A stretch of 64,000 bases of DNA from Pachypanchax playfairii. Lineage: Eukaryota > Chordata > Actinopteri > Cyprinodontiformes > Aplocheilidae. Below are positions 21,941 to 34,130 of the stretch, one piece after another. How positions within the stretch are numbered: the stretch's first letter is position 1; each line of letters starts with the position of its first letter. The notes beneath the pieces were generated by a model. That model was not told the origin of the DNA. It searched no databases and saw nothing but the letters and a program-made list of their open reading frames with translations. Both the position numbers and the translations under genes were made by a program. The stretch spans positions 189,101 to 253,100 of the forward strand of contig SSNP01000292.1 of NCBI GenBank assembly GCA_006937955.1, in the 5' to 3' direction.

Positions 21941-22044
21941 CTATTCTCCTTCCCATCGGGAATGACGGATAGACGATCCATGTTGTTTCTATCACTGCAG
22001 ATATACGTGTTCCTCCTGGTCATTCCTGCTGATGACGTGTTATT
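21941..22044 (-). CDS. mark3: MARK3 exon: MTRRNTY spacer segment
   Basis: 104 bp with acceptor TTCTGCAG and donor GTGAGA; it starts in phase 0 and leaves two bases (AG) for the next exon. It encodes NNTSSAGMTRRNTYICSDRN, then MDRLSVIPDGKEN. The GMTRRNTYxCS motif is specific to MARK family spacers. The exon lies between a Penelope-like remnant about 22 bp past its donor and the 22-bp satellite 400 bp before its acceptor. Confidence 0.93.
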
Positions 22045-22317
22045 CTGCAGAGCAAAAAGATGGAAAATAGGTTGGTCAAACACAAGATGTTTCAGTAAGA
22101 ACCAGGTGATCGTACATGAGTGTTTGGAGAAGTTGTAGCATTTCGTTATGAGCTTGACAGTTGGACACATTAAGTCTCAACTGAGCAGTACTGAATACCT
22201 TTTCCACTGCCTCAGAAAGCCGTTGCTCGAACCGGTGTTCTGCAGAAATATGTGACCTGTTGAGATGTGCTACACACATGTGCGATTCTACAGTCTTGAC
22301 TTCAATAAACAGATTTA

Positions 22318-22341
22318 TTGTTGTTGTTGTTGTTGTTGTTT
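22318..22341. repeat. (TTG)8 microsatellite
   Basis: Eight TTG units in the intron upstream of the MTRRNTY exon. Confidence 0.9.
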
Positions 22342-22447
22342 CTTTATTTTTCAATAAATACATTTTACCAATCAAATAAAATTCTCCCAGGACAGAAACA
22401 CTAAATATGATTTTATTTTTACTTTCTTTGCATTGTCAGAGACACAG

Positions 22448-25400
22448 GCAGGGTCTCAGAGTAACAAGGTCATGGTCTCAGAGTAACAGGGTCATGGTCT
22501 CAGAGTAACTTAGTCTGGGTCTCTGAGTAACAGGGTCATGGTCTCAGAGTAACTTAGTCTGGGTCTCTGAGTAACAGGGTCAGGGTCTCAGAGTAACTTG
22601 ATCAGGGTCTCATAGTAACAGGGTCAGGGTCTCAGAGTAACTTAGTCTGGGTCTCATAGTAACAGGGTCAGGGTCTCTGAGTAACTTAGTCTGGGTCTCA
22701 TAGTAACAGGGTCAGGGTCTCAGAGTAACTTAGTCTTGGTCTCATAGTAACAGGGTCAGGGTCTCTGAGTAACTTAGTCTGGGTCTCATAGTAACAGGGT
22801 CAGGGTCTCAGAGTAACTTAGTCTGGGTCTCATAGTAACAGGGTCAGGGTCTCAGAGTAAATTGATCAGGGTCTCATAGTAACAGGGTCAGGGTCTCTGA
22901 GAAACTTAGTCTGGGTCTCATAGTAACAGGGTCAGGGTCTCAGAGTAACTTAGTCTGGGTCTCATAGTAACAGGGTCAGGGTCTCTGAGTAACTTAGTCT
23001 GGGTCTCATAGTAACAGGGTCAGGGTCTCAGAGTAACTTGATCAGGGTCTCATAGTAACAGGGTCAGGGTCTCTGAGTAACTTAGTCTGGGTCTCATAGT
23101 AACAGGGTCAGGGTCTCAGAGTAACTTAGTCTGGGTCTCATAGTAACAGGGTCAGGGTCTCTGAGTAACTTAGTCTGGGTCTCATAGTAACAGGGTCAGG
23201 GTCTCAGAGTAACTTAGTCTGGGTCTCATAGTAACAGGGTCAGGGTCTCAGAGTAACTTAGTCTGGGTCTCTGAGTAACTGGGTCAGGGTCTCAGAGTAA
23301 CTTAGTCTGGGTCTCATAGTAACAGGGTCAGGGTCTCTGAGTAACTTAGTCTGGGTCTCATAGTAACAGGGTCAGGGTCTCAGAGTAACTTGATCAGGGT
23401 CTCATAGTAACAGGGTCAGGGTCTCAGAGTAACTTAGTCTGGGTCTCATGGTAACAGGGTCAGGGTCTCATAGTAACAGGGTCAGGGTCTCTGAGTAACT
23501 TAGTCTGGGTCTCATAGTAACAGGTTCAGGGTCTCAGAGTAACTTGATCAGGGTCTCATAGTAACAGGGTCAGGGTCTCAGAGTAACTTAGTCTGGGTCT
23601 CATAGTAACAGGGTCAGGGTCTCTGAGTAACTTAGTCTGGGTCTCATAGTAACAGGGTCAGGGTCTCAGAGTAACTTAGTCTGGGTCTCATAGTAACAGG
23701 GTCAGGGTCTCAGAGTAACTTGATCAGGGTCTCATAGTAACAAGGTCAGGGTCTCTGAGTAACTTAGTCTGGGTCTCATAGTAACAGGGTCAGGGTCTCT
23801 GAGTAACTTAGTCTGGGTCTCATAGTAACAGGGTGAGGGTCTCAGAGTAACTTAGTATGGGTCTCAGAGTAACAGGGTCAGGGTCTCAGAGTAACTTAGT
23901 CTTGGTCTCATAGTAACAGGGTCAGGGTCTCTGAATAACTTAGTCTGGGTCTCATAGTAACAGGGTCAGGGTCTCAGAGTAAATTGATCAGGGTCTCATA
24001 GTAACAGGGTCAGGGTCTCTGAGTAACTTAGTCTGGGTCTCATAGTAACAGGGTCAGGGTCTCAGAGTAACTTAGTCTGGGTCTCATAGTAACAGGGTCA
24101 GGGTCTCTGAGTAACTTAGTATGGGTCTCAGAGTAACAGGATAGGAGTCTCAGAGTAACTTAGTCTGGGTCTCATAGTAACTTAGTCTGGGTCTCATAGT
24201 AACAGGGTCAGGGTCTCAGAGTAACTTAGTCTGGGTCTCATAGTAACAGGGTCACGGTCTCTGAGTAACTTAGTATGGGTCTCATAGTAACAGGGTCTCA
24301 GAGTAACTTAGTCTGGGTCTCATAGAAACAGCGTCAGGGTCCCTGAGTAACTTAGTATGGGTCTCATGGTAACAGGGTCTGAGTCTTAAAGTAACAGGGT
24401 CAGGGTCTCAGAGTAACTTAGTCTGGGTCTCATAGTAACAGGGTCAGGGTCTCAGAGTAACTTAGTCTGGGTCTCATAGTAACAGGGTCAGGGTCTCTGA
24501 GTAACTTAGTCTGGGTCTCATAGTAACAGGGTCAGGGTCTCAGAGTAACTTGGTCAGGGTCTCATAGTAACAGGGTCAGGGTCTCAGAGTAACTTAGTCT
24601 GGGTCTCATAGTAACTTTGTCTGGGTCTCACAGTAACAGGGTCAGGGTCTCTGAGTAACTTAGTCTGGGTCTCATAGTAACAGGGTCAGGGTCTCTGAGT
24701 AACTTAGTCTGGGTCTCATAGTAACAGGGTCAGGGTCTCAGAGTAACTTAGTCTGGGTCTCATAGTAACAGGGTCAGGGTCTCAGAGTAACTTAGTCTGG
24801 GTCTCATAGTAACAGGGTCAGGGTCTCAGAGTAACTTAGTCTGGGTCTCATGGTAACAGGGTCTGGGTCTCAAAGTAACAGGGTCAGGGTCTCAGAGTAA
24901 CTTAGTCTGGGTCTCATAGTAACAGGGTCTGGGTCTTAAAGGAACAGGGTCAGGGTCTCTGAGTAACTTAGTCTGGGTCTCATAGTAACAGGGTAAGGGT
25001 CTCAGAGTAACTTAGTCTGGGATTCATAGTAACAGGGTCAGGGTCTCTGAGTAACTTAGTCTGGGTCTCATAGTGACAGGGTCAGGGTCTCAGAGTAACG
25101 TAGTCTGGGTCTCATAGTAACAGGGTCAGGGTCTCTGAGTAACTTAGTATGGGTCTCATAGTAACAGGGTCTCAGAGTAACTTAGTCTGGGTCTCATAGT
25201 AACAGGTTCAGGGTCTCAGAGTAACTTAGTCTGGGTCTCATAGTAACAGGGTCAGGGTCTCTGAGTAACTTAGTATGGGTCTCATGGTAACAGGGTCAGG
25301 GTCTCTGAGTAACTTAGTCTGGGTCTCATAGTAACAGGTTCAGGGTCTCAGAGTAACTTAGTCTGGGTCTCATAGTAACAGGGTCAGGGTCTCTGAGTAA

Positions 25401-28400
25401 CTTAGTCTGGGTCTCATAGTAACAGGGTCAGGGTCTCTGAGTAACTTAGTCTGGGTCTCATAGTAACAGGGTCAGGGTCTCAGAGTAACTTAGTCTGGGT
25501 CTCATAGTAACAATGTCAGGGTCTCAGAGTAACTTAGTCAGGGTCTCAGAGTAACTTAGTCTGGGTCTCATAGTAACTTTGTCTGGGTCTCACAGTAACA
25601 GGGTCAGGGTCTCTGAGTAACTTAGTCTGGGTCTCATAGTAACAGGGTCAGGGTCTCAGAGTAAGTTGATCAGGGTCTCATATTAACAGGGTCAGGGTCT
25701 CAGAGTAAGTTGATCAGGGTCTCATAGTAACAGGGTCAGGGTCTCAGAGTAACTTAGTCTGGGTCTCATAGTAACAGGGTCAGGGTCTCAGAGTAACTTA
25801 GTCTGGGTCTCATAGTAACAGGGTCAGGGTCTCAGAGTAACTTAGTCTGGGTCTCTGAGTAACTTAATATGAGTCTCATGGTAAAAGGGTCAGGGTCTCA
25901 GAGTAACTTAGTCTGGGTCTCATAGTAACAGGGTCAGGGTCTCTGAGTAACTTAGTCTGGGTCTCATAGTAACAGGGTCAGGGTCTCAGAGTAACTTAGT
26001 CTGGGTCTCAAAGTAACAGGGTCAGGGTCTCAGAGTAACTTAGTCTGGGTCTCATAGTAACAGTGTCAGGGTCTCAGAGTAACTTAGTCTGGGTCTCTGA
26101 GTAACTTCGTATGGGTCTCATGGTAACAGGGTCAGGGTCTCATAGTAACAGGGTCAGGGTCTCATAGTAACTTAGTCTGGGTCTCATAGTAACAGGGTCA
26201 GGGTCTCGGAGAAACTTGATCAGGGTCTCATAGTAACAGGGTCTCAGAGTAACTTAGTCTGGGTCTCATAGTAACAGGGTCAGGGTCTCAGAGTAACTTA
26301 GTCTGGGTCTCATAGTAACAGGGTCAGGGTCTCAGAGTAACTTAGTCTGGGTCTCATAGTAACAGGGTCAGGGTCTCAGAGTAACTTAGTCTGGGTCTCT
26401 GAGTAACTTAGTATGAGTCTCATGGTAACAGGGTCAGGGTCTCTGAGTAACTCAGTATGGGTCTCATAGTAACAGGGTCTCAGAGTAACTTGATCAGGGT
26501 CTCATAGTAACAGGGTCAGGGTCTCTGAGTAACTTAGTATGGGTCTCATAGTAACAGGGTCAGGGTCTCAGAGTAACTTAGTCTGGGTCTCATAGTAACA
26601 GGGTCAGGGTCTCTGAGTAACTTAGTCTGGGTCTCATAGTAACAGGGTCAGGGTCTCTGAGTAACTTAGTCTGGGTCTCAGAGTAACTTAGTCTGGGTCT
26701 CATAGTAACAGGGTCAGGGTCTCAGAGTAACTTAGTCTGGGTCTCATAGTAACAGGGTCAGGGTCTCAGAGTAACTTAGTCTGGGTCTCTGAGTAACTTA
26801 GTATGGGTCTCATGGTAACAGGGTCAGGGTCTCATAGTAACAGGGTCAGGGTCTCTGAGTAACTTAGTCTGGGTCTCATAGTAACAGGGTCAGGGTCTCA
26901 GAGTAACTTAGTCTGGGTCTCATAGTAACAGGGTCAGGGTCTCTGAGTAACTTAGTATGGGTCTCATAGTAACAGGGTCTCAGAGTAACTTAGTCTGGGT
27001 CTCAGAGTAACAGGGTCAGGGTCTCTGAGTAACTTAGTCTGGGTCTCATAGTAACAGGGTCAGGGTCTCAGAGTAACATAGTCTGGGTCTCTGAGTAACT
27101 TAGTATGGGTCTCATAGTAACAGGGTCAGGGTCTCAGAGTAACTTAGTCTGGGTCTCATAGTAACAGGGTCAGGGTCTCTGAGTAACTTAGTCTGGGTCT
27201 CATAGTAACAGGGTCAGGGTCTCAGAGTAACTTAGTCTGGGTCTCTGAGTAACTTAGTATGAGTCTCATGGTAACAGGGTCAGGGTCTCAGAGTAACTTA
27301 GTCTGGGTCTCATAGTAACAGGGTCAGGGTCTCAGAGTAACTTAGTCAGGGTCTCAGAGTAACTTAGTCTGGGTCTCAGAGTAACTTAGTCTGGGTCTCA
27401 TAGTAACAGGGTCAGGGTCTCTGAGTAACTTACTCTGGGTCTCATAGTAACAGGGTCAGGGTCTCAGAGTAACTTAGTCTGGGTCTCATAGTAACTTTGT
27501 CTGGGTCTCACAGTAACAGGGTCAGGGTCTCTGAGTAACTTAGTCTGGGTCTCATAGTAACAGGGTCAGGGTCTCAGAGTAACTTGATCAGGGTCTCATA
27601 GTAACAGGGTCAGGGTCTCAGAGTAACTTAGTCTGGGTCTCATAGTAACAGGGTCAGGGTCTCTGAGTAACTTAGTATGGGTCTCATAGTAACAGGGTCT
27701 CAGAGTAACTTAGTCTGGGTCTCAGAGTAACAGGGTCAGAGTCTCAGAGTAACTTAGTCTGGGTCTCATAGTAACAGGGTCAGGGTCTCTGAGTAACTTA
27801 GTCTGGGTCTCATAGTAACAGGGTCAGGGTCTCAGAGTAACTTAGTCTGGGTCTCATAGTAACAGGGTCAGGGTCTCAGAGTAACTTGATCAGGGTCTCA
27901 TAGTAACAGGGTCAGGGTCTCAGAGTAACTTAGTCTGGGTCTCATAGTAACAGGGTCAGGGTCTCAGAGTAACTTAGTCTGGGTCTCATAGTAACAGGGT
28001 CAGGGTCTCTGAGTAACTTAGTATGGGTCTCATAGTAACAGGGTCTCAGAGTAACTTAGTCTGGGTCTTATAGTAACTTTGTCTGGGTCTCACAGTAACA
28101 GGGTCAGGGTCTCTGAGTAACTTAGTCTGGGTCTCATAGTAACAGGGTCAGGGTCTCAGAGTAACTTAGTCTGGGTCTCATAGTAACTTTGTCTGGGTCT
28201 CATAGTAACAGGGTCAGGGTCTCTGAGTAACTTAGTCTGGGTCTCATAGTAACAGGGTCAGGGTCTCAGAGTAACTTGGTCAGGGTCTCATAGTAACAGG
28301 GTCAGGGTCTCAGAGTAACTTAGTCTGGGTCTCATAGTAACAGGGTCAGGGTCTCTGAGTAACTTAGTATGGGTCTCATAGTAACAGGGACAGGGTCTCA

Positions 28401-30247
28401 GAGTAACTTAGTCTGGGTCTCATAGTAACAGGGTCAGGGTCTCTGAGTAACTTAGTCTGGGTCTCATAGTAACAGGGTCAGGGTCTCAGAGTAACTTAGT
28501 CTGGGTCTCATAGTAACAGGGTCAGGGTCTCAGAGTAACTTAGTCTGGGTCTCTAGTAACTTAGTCTGGGTCTCATAGTGACAGGGTCAGGGTCTCAGAG
28601 TAACTTAGTCTGGGTCTCATAGTAACAGGGTCAGGGTCTCAGAGTAACTTAGTCTGGGTCTCAGAGTAACTTAGTCTGGGTCTCATAGTAACAGGGTCAG
28701 GGTCTCAGAGTAACTTAGTCTGGGTCTCATAGTAACAGGGTCAGGGTCTCAGAGTAACTTAGTCTGGGTCTCATAGTAACAGGGTCAGGGTCTCAGAGTA
28801 ACTTAGTCTGGGTCTCTGAGTAACTTAGTATGGGTCTCATGGTAACAGGGTCAGGGTCTCATAGTAACAGGGTCAGGGTCTCAGAGTAACTTAGTCTGGG
28901 TCTCATAGTAACAGGGTCAGGGTCTCAGAGTAACTTAGTCTGGGTCTTATAGTAACACGGTCAGGGTCTCTGAGTAACTTAGTATGGGTCTCATGGTAAC
29001 AGGGTCAGGGTCTCAAAGTAACTTAGTCTGGGTCTCAGAGTAACAGGGTCAGGGTCTCTGAGTAACTTAGTCAGGATCCCATAGTAACAGGGTCAGGGTC
29101 TCATAGTAACTTAGTCTTGGTCTCATAGTAACAGGGTCAGGGTCTCAGAGTAACTTGGTCAGGGTCTCATAGTAACAGTGTCAGGGTCTTAGTGTAATTC
29201 AGTCTGGGTCTCATAGTAACAGTGTCAGGGTCTCAGAGTAACAGGGTCAGGGTCTCAGAGTAACTTAGTCTGGGTCTCATAGTAACAGGGTCAGAGTCTC
29301 AGAGTTACTTAGTCTGGGTCTCATAGTAACAGGGTCAGTGTCTCAGAGTAACTTAGTCTGGGTCTCAGAGTAACAGGGTCCGAGTCTCAGAGTAACTTAG
29401 TCTTGGTCTCATAGTAACAGGGTCAGGGTCTCAGAGTAACTTGGTCAGGGTCTCATAGTAACTGTGTCAGGGTCTTAGAGTAATTCAGTCTGGGTCTCAT
29501 AGTAACAGTATCGGGGTCTCTGAGTAACTTAGTCAGGGTCTCAGAGTAACTTAGTCTGGGTCTCAGAGTAACTTAGTCTTGGTCTCATAGTAACAGGGTC
29601 AGAGTCTCAGAGTAACTTAGTCTGGGTCTCAGAGAAACTTGATCAGGGTCTCATAGTAACAGGGTCAGGGTCTCAGAGTAACTTAGTCTGGGTCTCATAG
29701 TAACAGGGTCAGGGTCTCAGAGTAACTTAGTCTGGGTCTCAGAGTAACAGGGCCAGGGTCTTTGAGTAACTTAGTATGGGTCTCATGGTAACAGGGTCAG
29801 GGTCTCAAAGTAACTTAGTCTGGGTCTCAGAGTAACAGGGTCAGGGTCTCTGAGTAACTTAGTCAGGATCCCATAGTAACAGGGTCAGGGTCTCATAGTA
29901 ACTTAGTCTTGGTCTCATAGTAACTTAGTCTTGGTCTCTTGGTAACAGGGTCAGGGTCTCAGAGTAACTTGGTCAGGGTCTCATAGTAACAGTGTCAGGG
30001 TCTTAGAGTAATTCAGTCTGGGTCTCATAGTAACAGTGTCAGGGTCTCAGAGTAACAGGGTCAGGGTCTCAGAGTAACTCAGTCTGGGTCTCATATTAAC
30101 AGGGTCAGAGTCTCAGAGTAACTTAGTCTGGGTCTCATAGTAACAGGGTCAGTGTCTCAGAGTAGCTTAGTCTGGGTCTCAGAGTAACAGGGTCAGAGTC
30201 TCAGAGTAACTTAGTCTGGGTCTCATTGTAACTTGGTCAGGGTCTCT
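22448..30247. repeat. 7.8-kb satellite-like array of a 22-bp monomer
   Basis: A near-continuous tandem array of a 22-bp unit, about 350 units by length. Two main monomer types alternate: GGGTCTCATAGTAACAGGGT plus CA, and GGGTCTCAGAGTAACTTAGT plus CT, giving a 44-bp higher-order unit. Variants include CTGAG for CAGAG, TTGATCA and TTAGTAT endings, 16-bp units lacking GGGTCA, and more diverged units (TTAGAGTAATTCAGTC) near the right end. TAA in every unit closes most frames, so it is non-coding. It fills the intron between MARK3 exons at 22044 and 30482. Confidence 0.98.
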
Positions 30248-30481
30248 AGCAAGGAGTTTCTTTTCTCCACGTTTTCTACAAGTTCTCTCTGGTTTCTTGC
30301 CACAGACCAAAACACTCATGTGAGGTTATCTGGTGACTCTAAATTGGCTCAAAGTATGTGAGTTGTTGTCTGTTTTTATGTGGTTCTCTGATTGACTATT
30401 GAGACCTTTCCAGGTGTAACTTCGCCTCTTATCTAATAGCTGAAGGTGACAAACGCAAAAGAAGTATTTTTTTTTACTCAC

Positions 30482-30699
30482 GCTGGTGTTGGTTGAGGTT
30501 CCCTTCCTCCGGTCAGGGATGTCAGCCTTGTTCGGGTTGTTGGCATTGCCAAGCAGAGGGCTTGAGGGCAGAACACCTCGGCTCCCAGGTGTGCTGGGTT
30601 TCCGCAGCTGGACGCCGCTTTCCTCCTTCATGCCATTGTCTGATGTATTGGTCTGACTCCTCTTTGGATGAGCCATCCCTGGAGGTACATTCTGGCCCA
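30482..30699 (-). CDS. mark3: MARK3 exon: spacer after UBA linker
   Basis: 218 bp with acceptor TATTTTAG and donor GTGAGT; it starts in phase 1 and ends in phase 0. It encodes VGQNVPPGMAHPKRSQTNTS, then SSPLLGNANNPNKADIPDRR, KGTSTNTS. 'PKRSQT' and 'GNAxNPNKADIP' are landmarks of MARK3/MARK1 spacers. Low-complexity Ser/Pro/Asn composition is normal for this disordered region. Confidence 0.93.
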
Positions 30700-30800
30700 C
30701 TAAAATAAATCCCAGACAAGTGGTTTAGCCACATGGAAGCAACATTTTAAGATGCTTCAAATGAAATTGTGGGGGGCAAACTCCTTGTTTGTTACATCTT

Positions 30801-31074
30801 ATGCTAACAGCTTTTAGCCAGCCGCATGCTAGGCGTGGTTTAAACTGTGGGAGCTTATGAATACTAACGAACAAAGGAGTTGTGACGAAAGAGATACAGG
30901 CCGCTCGGACTCAGGAGAACTCGGGTGTTATTGCCACCTGCGTAGTTTGAGAGATTAAAACTGAAAGAGAAGCTGTTGACCTGTTTTCACACCCACTATG
31001 AAGGTAAGAACACCTGTGGAGCTAAAATATTCAACAGAAACATCAGAAAAAACATTTTTAATGGAAGCGCCTCT
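30801..31074. mobile_element. TTAA-targeting MITE, copy 3 (truncated)
   Basis: The right end CGCCTCT is followed by TTAA (31075-31078). It shares AACACCTGTGGAGCTAAAAT and CACCCACTATGAAGG with the other copies, in the orientation of 17832-18673. The left half is missing. It lies about 100 bp upstream of the MARK3 exon acceptor at 30699. Confidence 0.75.
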
Positions 31075-31089
31075 TTAACATACAGTACT

Positions 31090-31700
31090 TTCGGCATACG
31101 GACTACAAACTTCCAGCAAAAAGTAAAGATGGCAGATTCACTCTGTCTTTAGCCAGAAGTCCATGACCATGTTCGGCTTGTTAGTTTGGCTGAAACCTTA
31201 TTTTCTTTAATTGCGACATCCTGATTCTGCTGCTGCTGAATACAAAAAGAGCAGTGTCTCGGCCACACCTCCGCTCAATAGTGAGTGAGTTTGAACAGGA
31301 AGTGTATACGGCCGATATCAGAGTTCATTTTAGTGTTTGTGATTGTGTGAAAACATGTTTTTAGCACATTACTGAAGGGTTTTCTCTTCATGCTGAGATA
31401 CTTTGATTTATACCTTGGACACCTCTCTGAAACATGCTTTTGTGCAGATAATAATGTGCAGCAGTTGTGCGCCCAGCCTGATGAGGCTGAGCCACAACAT
31501 GAGCTAATCAAAATGTAGCTTTTGCTTTGATCAACAACAATATACTACGAAGGGACAGGTCCTATTCTAAGACGCTGAAATCACAGTGAACAGCACTGAG
31601 CTAACAGATCTCCAATCAGTCACATGGTTGAGTCAGTCAGGTTCTGCCCTGTTAGAAGGGGTTTTTATTTTTCTGAAAATTTTTCATGATTACTACAGTT
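31090..31700. other. Intronic DNA without recognised features
   Basis: Short frames on both strands show no family motif. Confidence 0.4.
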
Positions 31701-31708
31701 GCTCTCAC

Positions 31709-31856
31709 CTTGCTCACTGTAACGCCTCTGTTTGTGATTGGATGAAATGCTTCTCTGGACTCTCAGGTGGTAGGGTGACTGACCGTTGAGCTCGCTGCTG
31801 GGTCTTGGTTTAGTCAGAGACAGATTGTTGCTGGAGGCTGACTCACTGGGCTCAAG
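31709..31856 (-). CDS. mark3: MARK3 exon: post-UBA linker
   Basis: 148 bp with acceptor ATCTCAG and donor GTGAGA; phase 0 to phase 1. It encodes LEPSESASSNNLSLTKPRPS, SELNGQSPYH, then VQRSISSNHKQRRYSEQ. 'NLSLxKxRPSS', 'GQSPxH' and 'QRSxSSxxKQRRYS' are typical of MARK3 just after the UBA domain. Confidence 0.94.
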
Positions 31857-32060
31857 CTGAGATGAGACATTGTTCAAAGTAAATAACACAATGTTGGCAT
31901 TTACATTCCAAAATCATCATCTTCATTTGAAATCTGGAAGAACTTTGGATCTGACTAAATACATCTTACTATCAAGTTGACTATTTATGTCAGAAACTCC
32001 AGGAAACAGCATTATTCTGGTTTCCATGGTGATTTTTACACTGTAGTGGTATGTGTGTAC

Positions 32061-32173
32061 CTCCAAGGCCTTCCTGCCCAAGAGAAGGTATGTGGCTGTG
32101 ATCTCATCATACTTCATCTTAGCCAGAGATTCCTGGATTTCATCTAGTTTGTAGCCAATCTCCACCATCACAT
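32061..32173 (-). CDS. mark3: MARK3 exon: UBA domain
   Basis: 113 bp with acceptor TTGTGCAG and donor GTACAC; phase 1 to phase 0. It encodes VMVEIGYKLDEIQESLAKMK, then YDEITATYLLLGRKALE. This is the ubiquitin-associated-like domain of MARK kinases, which packs on the kinase domain and tunes its activity. The exon is complete and undamaged. Confidence 0.96.
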
Positions 32174-33039
32174 CTGCACAACACAACAAACCGGACATTT
32201 ACTGTGTGTTGGATATGCCTCTAACGCAGCATCATGTGAAGGCAGAACTCATTCAGATCCTAGTGGCTACAGACAGTTCATCATGGATTAGTGAAAAGTA
32301 CTAAAACACAGTGTGTTGAATTTTTTTTATTCAACAAATGATAAACTAAAGCACATTTCAAAATGCTTGAATCTGTAAAAGAAACCCAAATAAGGTTTCC
32401 ATAAATAACTGTTCATATGTCTGGACTTTGAAAGGGAAACACACACAGTTTTCAGAGTTCAGATTGTCACTGCTAAAATGGATTCTAGTTTGTTAAAAGA
32501 TTTCTCAGTAACACAAAGAGCCGTTTTTGTCAGCTTTTTGTTTCTGGGCAATGCACGTTCACATCCAGGCAATAACAGTGCAGTTACAGTCAGGTCCATA
32601 AATATTGGGACATCGATACAGTTCTAACATTTTTGGTTGTGTACATCACCACGATGGATTTGAAATAAAACAAACATTATGTTCTATAACTGCAGACTGT
32701 CAGCTTTAATTTGAGGGTATTTAGATCCAAATCAGGTGAACAATGTAGGACTTACAACAGTTTGTATATGTGTCTCCCACTTGTTAAAGGACCAAAAGTA
32801 ATGGGACAATTGTCTTCTCAGCTGTTCCATATCCAGGTGTATGATATTTCCTCATTATCCCAATTACAATGAGCAGATAAAAGATCCAGAGTTCATTTCC
32901 AGTGTACTATTTGCATTTGGAATCTGTTGCTGTCAACTTCCACGATGAGATCCAAAGAGCTTCACTATCAGTGAAACAAGCCGTCATTAGGCTGAAAAAA
33001 CCAAACAAACCCATCAGAGAGATAGTAAAAACATTAGGC

Positions 33040-33693
33040 TGTCAGGACTTGGGGGTTTGATTGTTTTATTATGTTCTGTACTTTGGGGTTTTTCAGTAGT
33101 TGTTTTTTCTTTTGTTTTCATTCGGTGTCTTAAGCTTTTATTTTCCTTTGTCATGTAGTTTCCTGTTTTGCTTTTATTTTGGTTATGTCTGTACTTACTG
33201 TTCTCCTCATGTGTCATTCAGTATCTTGTCAGCTTGTCTTTTCAGTCTAGTGTTTCTCCGTTCAGATGTTTCTTGTTTCTGTGATTACTTCCTGTGCTTG
33301 TTTCTCCCCATGTCAGCAGATGTTTTGAGTTTGTTATCAGTTTGGTTTTGTATTTAAGTCCCGTGTGTTAGTTAGTCAGTGTCGGTTCGTTTTAGTCCTT
33401 GTCTTTAGTCCCTATCTAGTTCCTTGTCCTCAGTCCCTGTCTTAGCTCTCTGTCTGCCTCGTCCATGTATCTGCCTCAGCCCCTCTTCAGCTTGTTAGTT
33501 CTCGTTTCACTCCGGTCTCGTTAAATGGATTATTTTCAGTTTGGATTACCTTCTTATTTCGTCTGGTCTCATGCTTCACCCCCAACCATGTAAGTTGTTG
33601 TTTTCTTTATTATTAGACCGTTGTGTTCATTATTTTCGTCTCCTGCCTGCACTTGGGTCCAGCACTACACCTCCCTTATTAGAAACCTTGACA
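33040..33693 (+). mobile_element. Solo LTR in the Tc1 element, perfect 5-bp TSD
   Basis: It begins TGTCAGGACTTGG and ends CTTGACA, with TAGGC repeated at both edges (33035-33039 and 33694-33698). Removing it with one TAGGC rejoins Tc1 transposase sequence (ACATTAGGCGTGGCCAAAAC). T-rich centre, and 'TCTTTATTATTAGACC' near the end. No internal genes. Confidence 0.88.
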
Positions 33694-34130
33694 TAGGCGT
33701 GGCCAAAACAAGTGTTTGGAACATTCTTAAAAAGAAGGAACGCACCGGTGAGCTCAGCAACACCAAAAGACCCGCAAGACCACAGAAAACAACTGTGTTG
33801 GATTACCAAAGAATTATTTTCCTGCTGAAGAAAACACCTTTCACAACAGTTGTCCAGATCCAGAACACTCTCCAGGAGGTAGGTGTATGTGTGTCTAGGT
33901 CAACAATCAAGAGAAGACTTCACCAGAGAGTTTCTTTCTCCGCCTCTCGTTGTGAACGGTCGCTTTCCCAGCTGCTCCCTTATCTTTGTCCTCCCCCACT
34001 GTTCCTGCTTTTCTTTTTGTCTCTGTGTTTCTCTGTACTGGCTGCTGCAAATTGAAATTAGAAAATAGATCTGGTTTCGTGGTCACTCAACGCATTGGAC
34101 AAAGTTTTTTCAAACTTAAGGCTGAAAAAG

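Noticed and set aside
22448..30247. CRISPR-like array
   Set aside because: Regular 22-bp units have no unique spacers, and the window is a fish nuclear genome.
22448..30247. G-quadruplex array on the plus strand
   Set aside because: GGGTCAGGG pairs occur regularly, but the loops between pairs are 13-20 bases, too long for a convincing standard G4.
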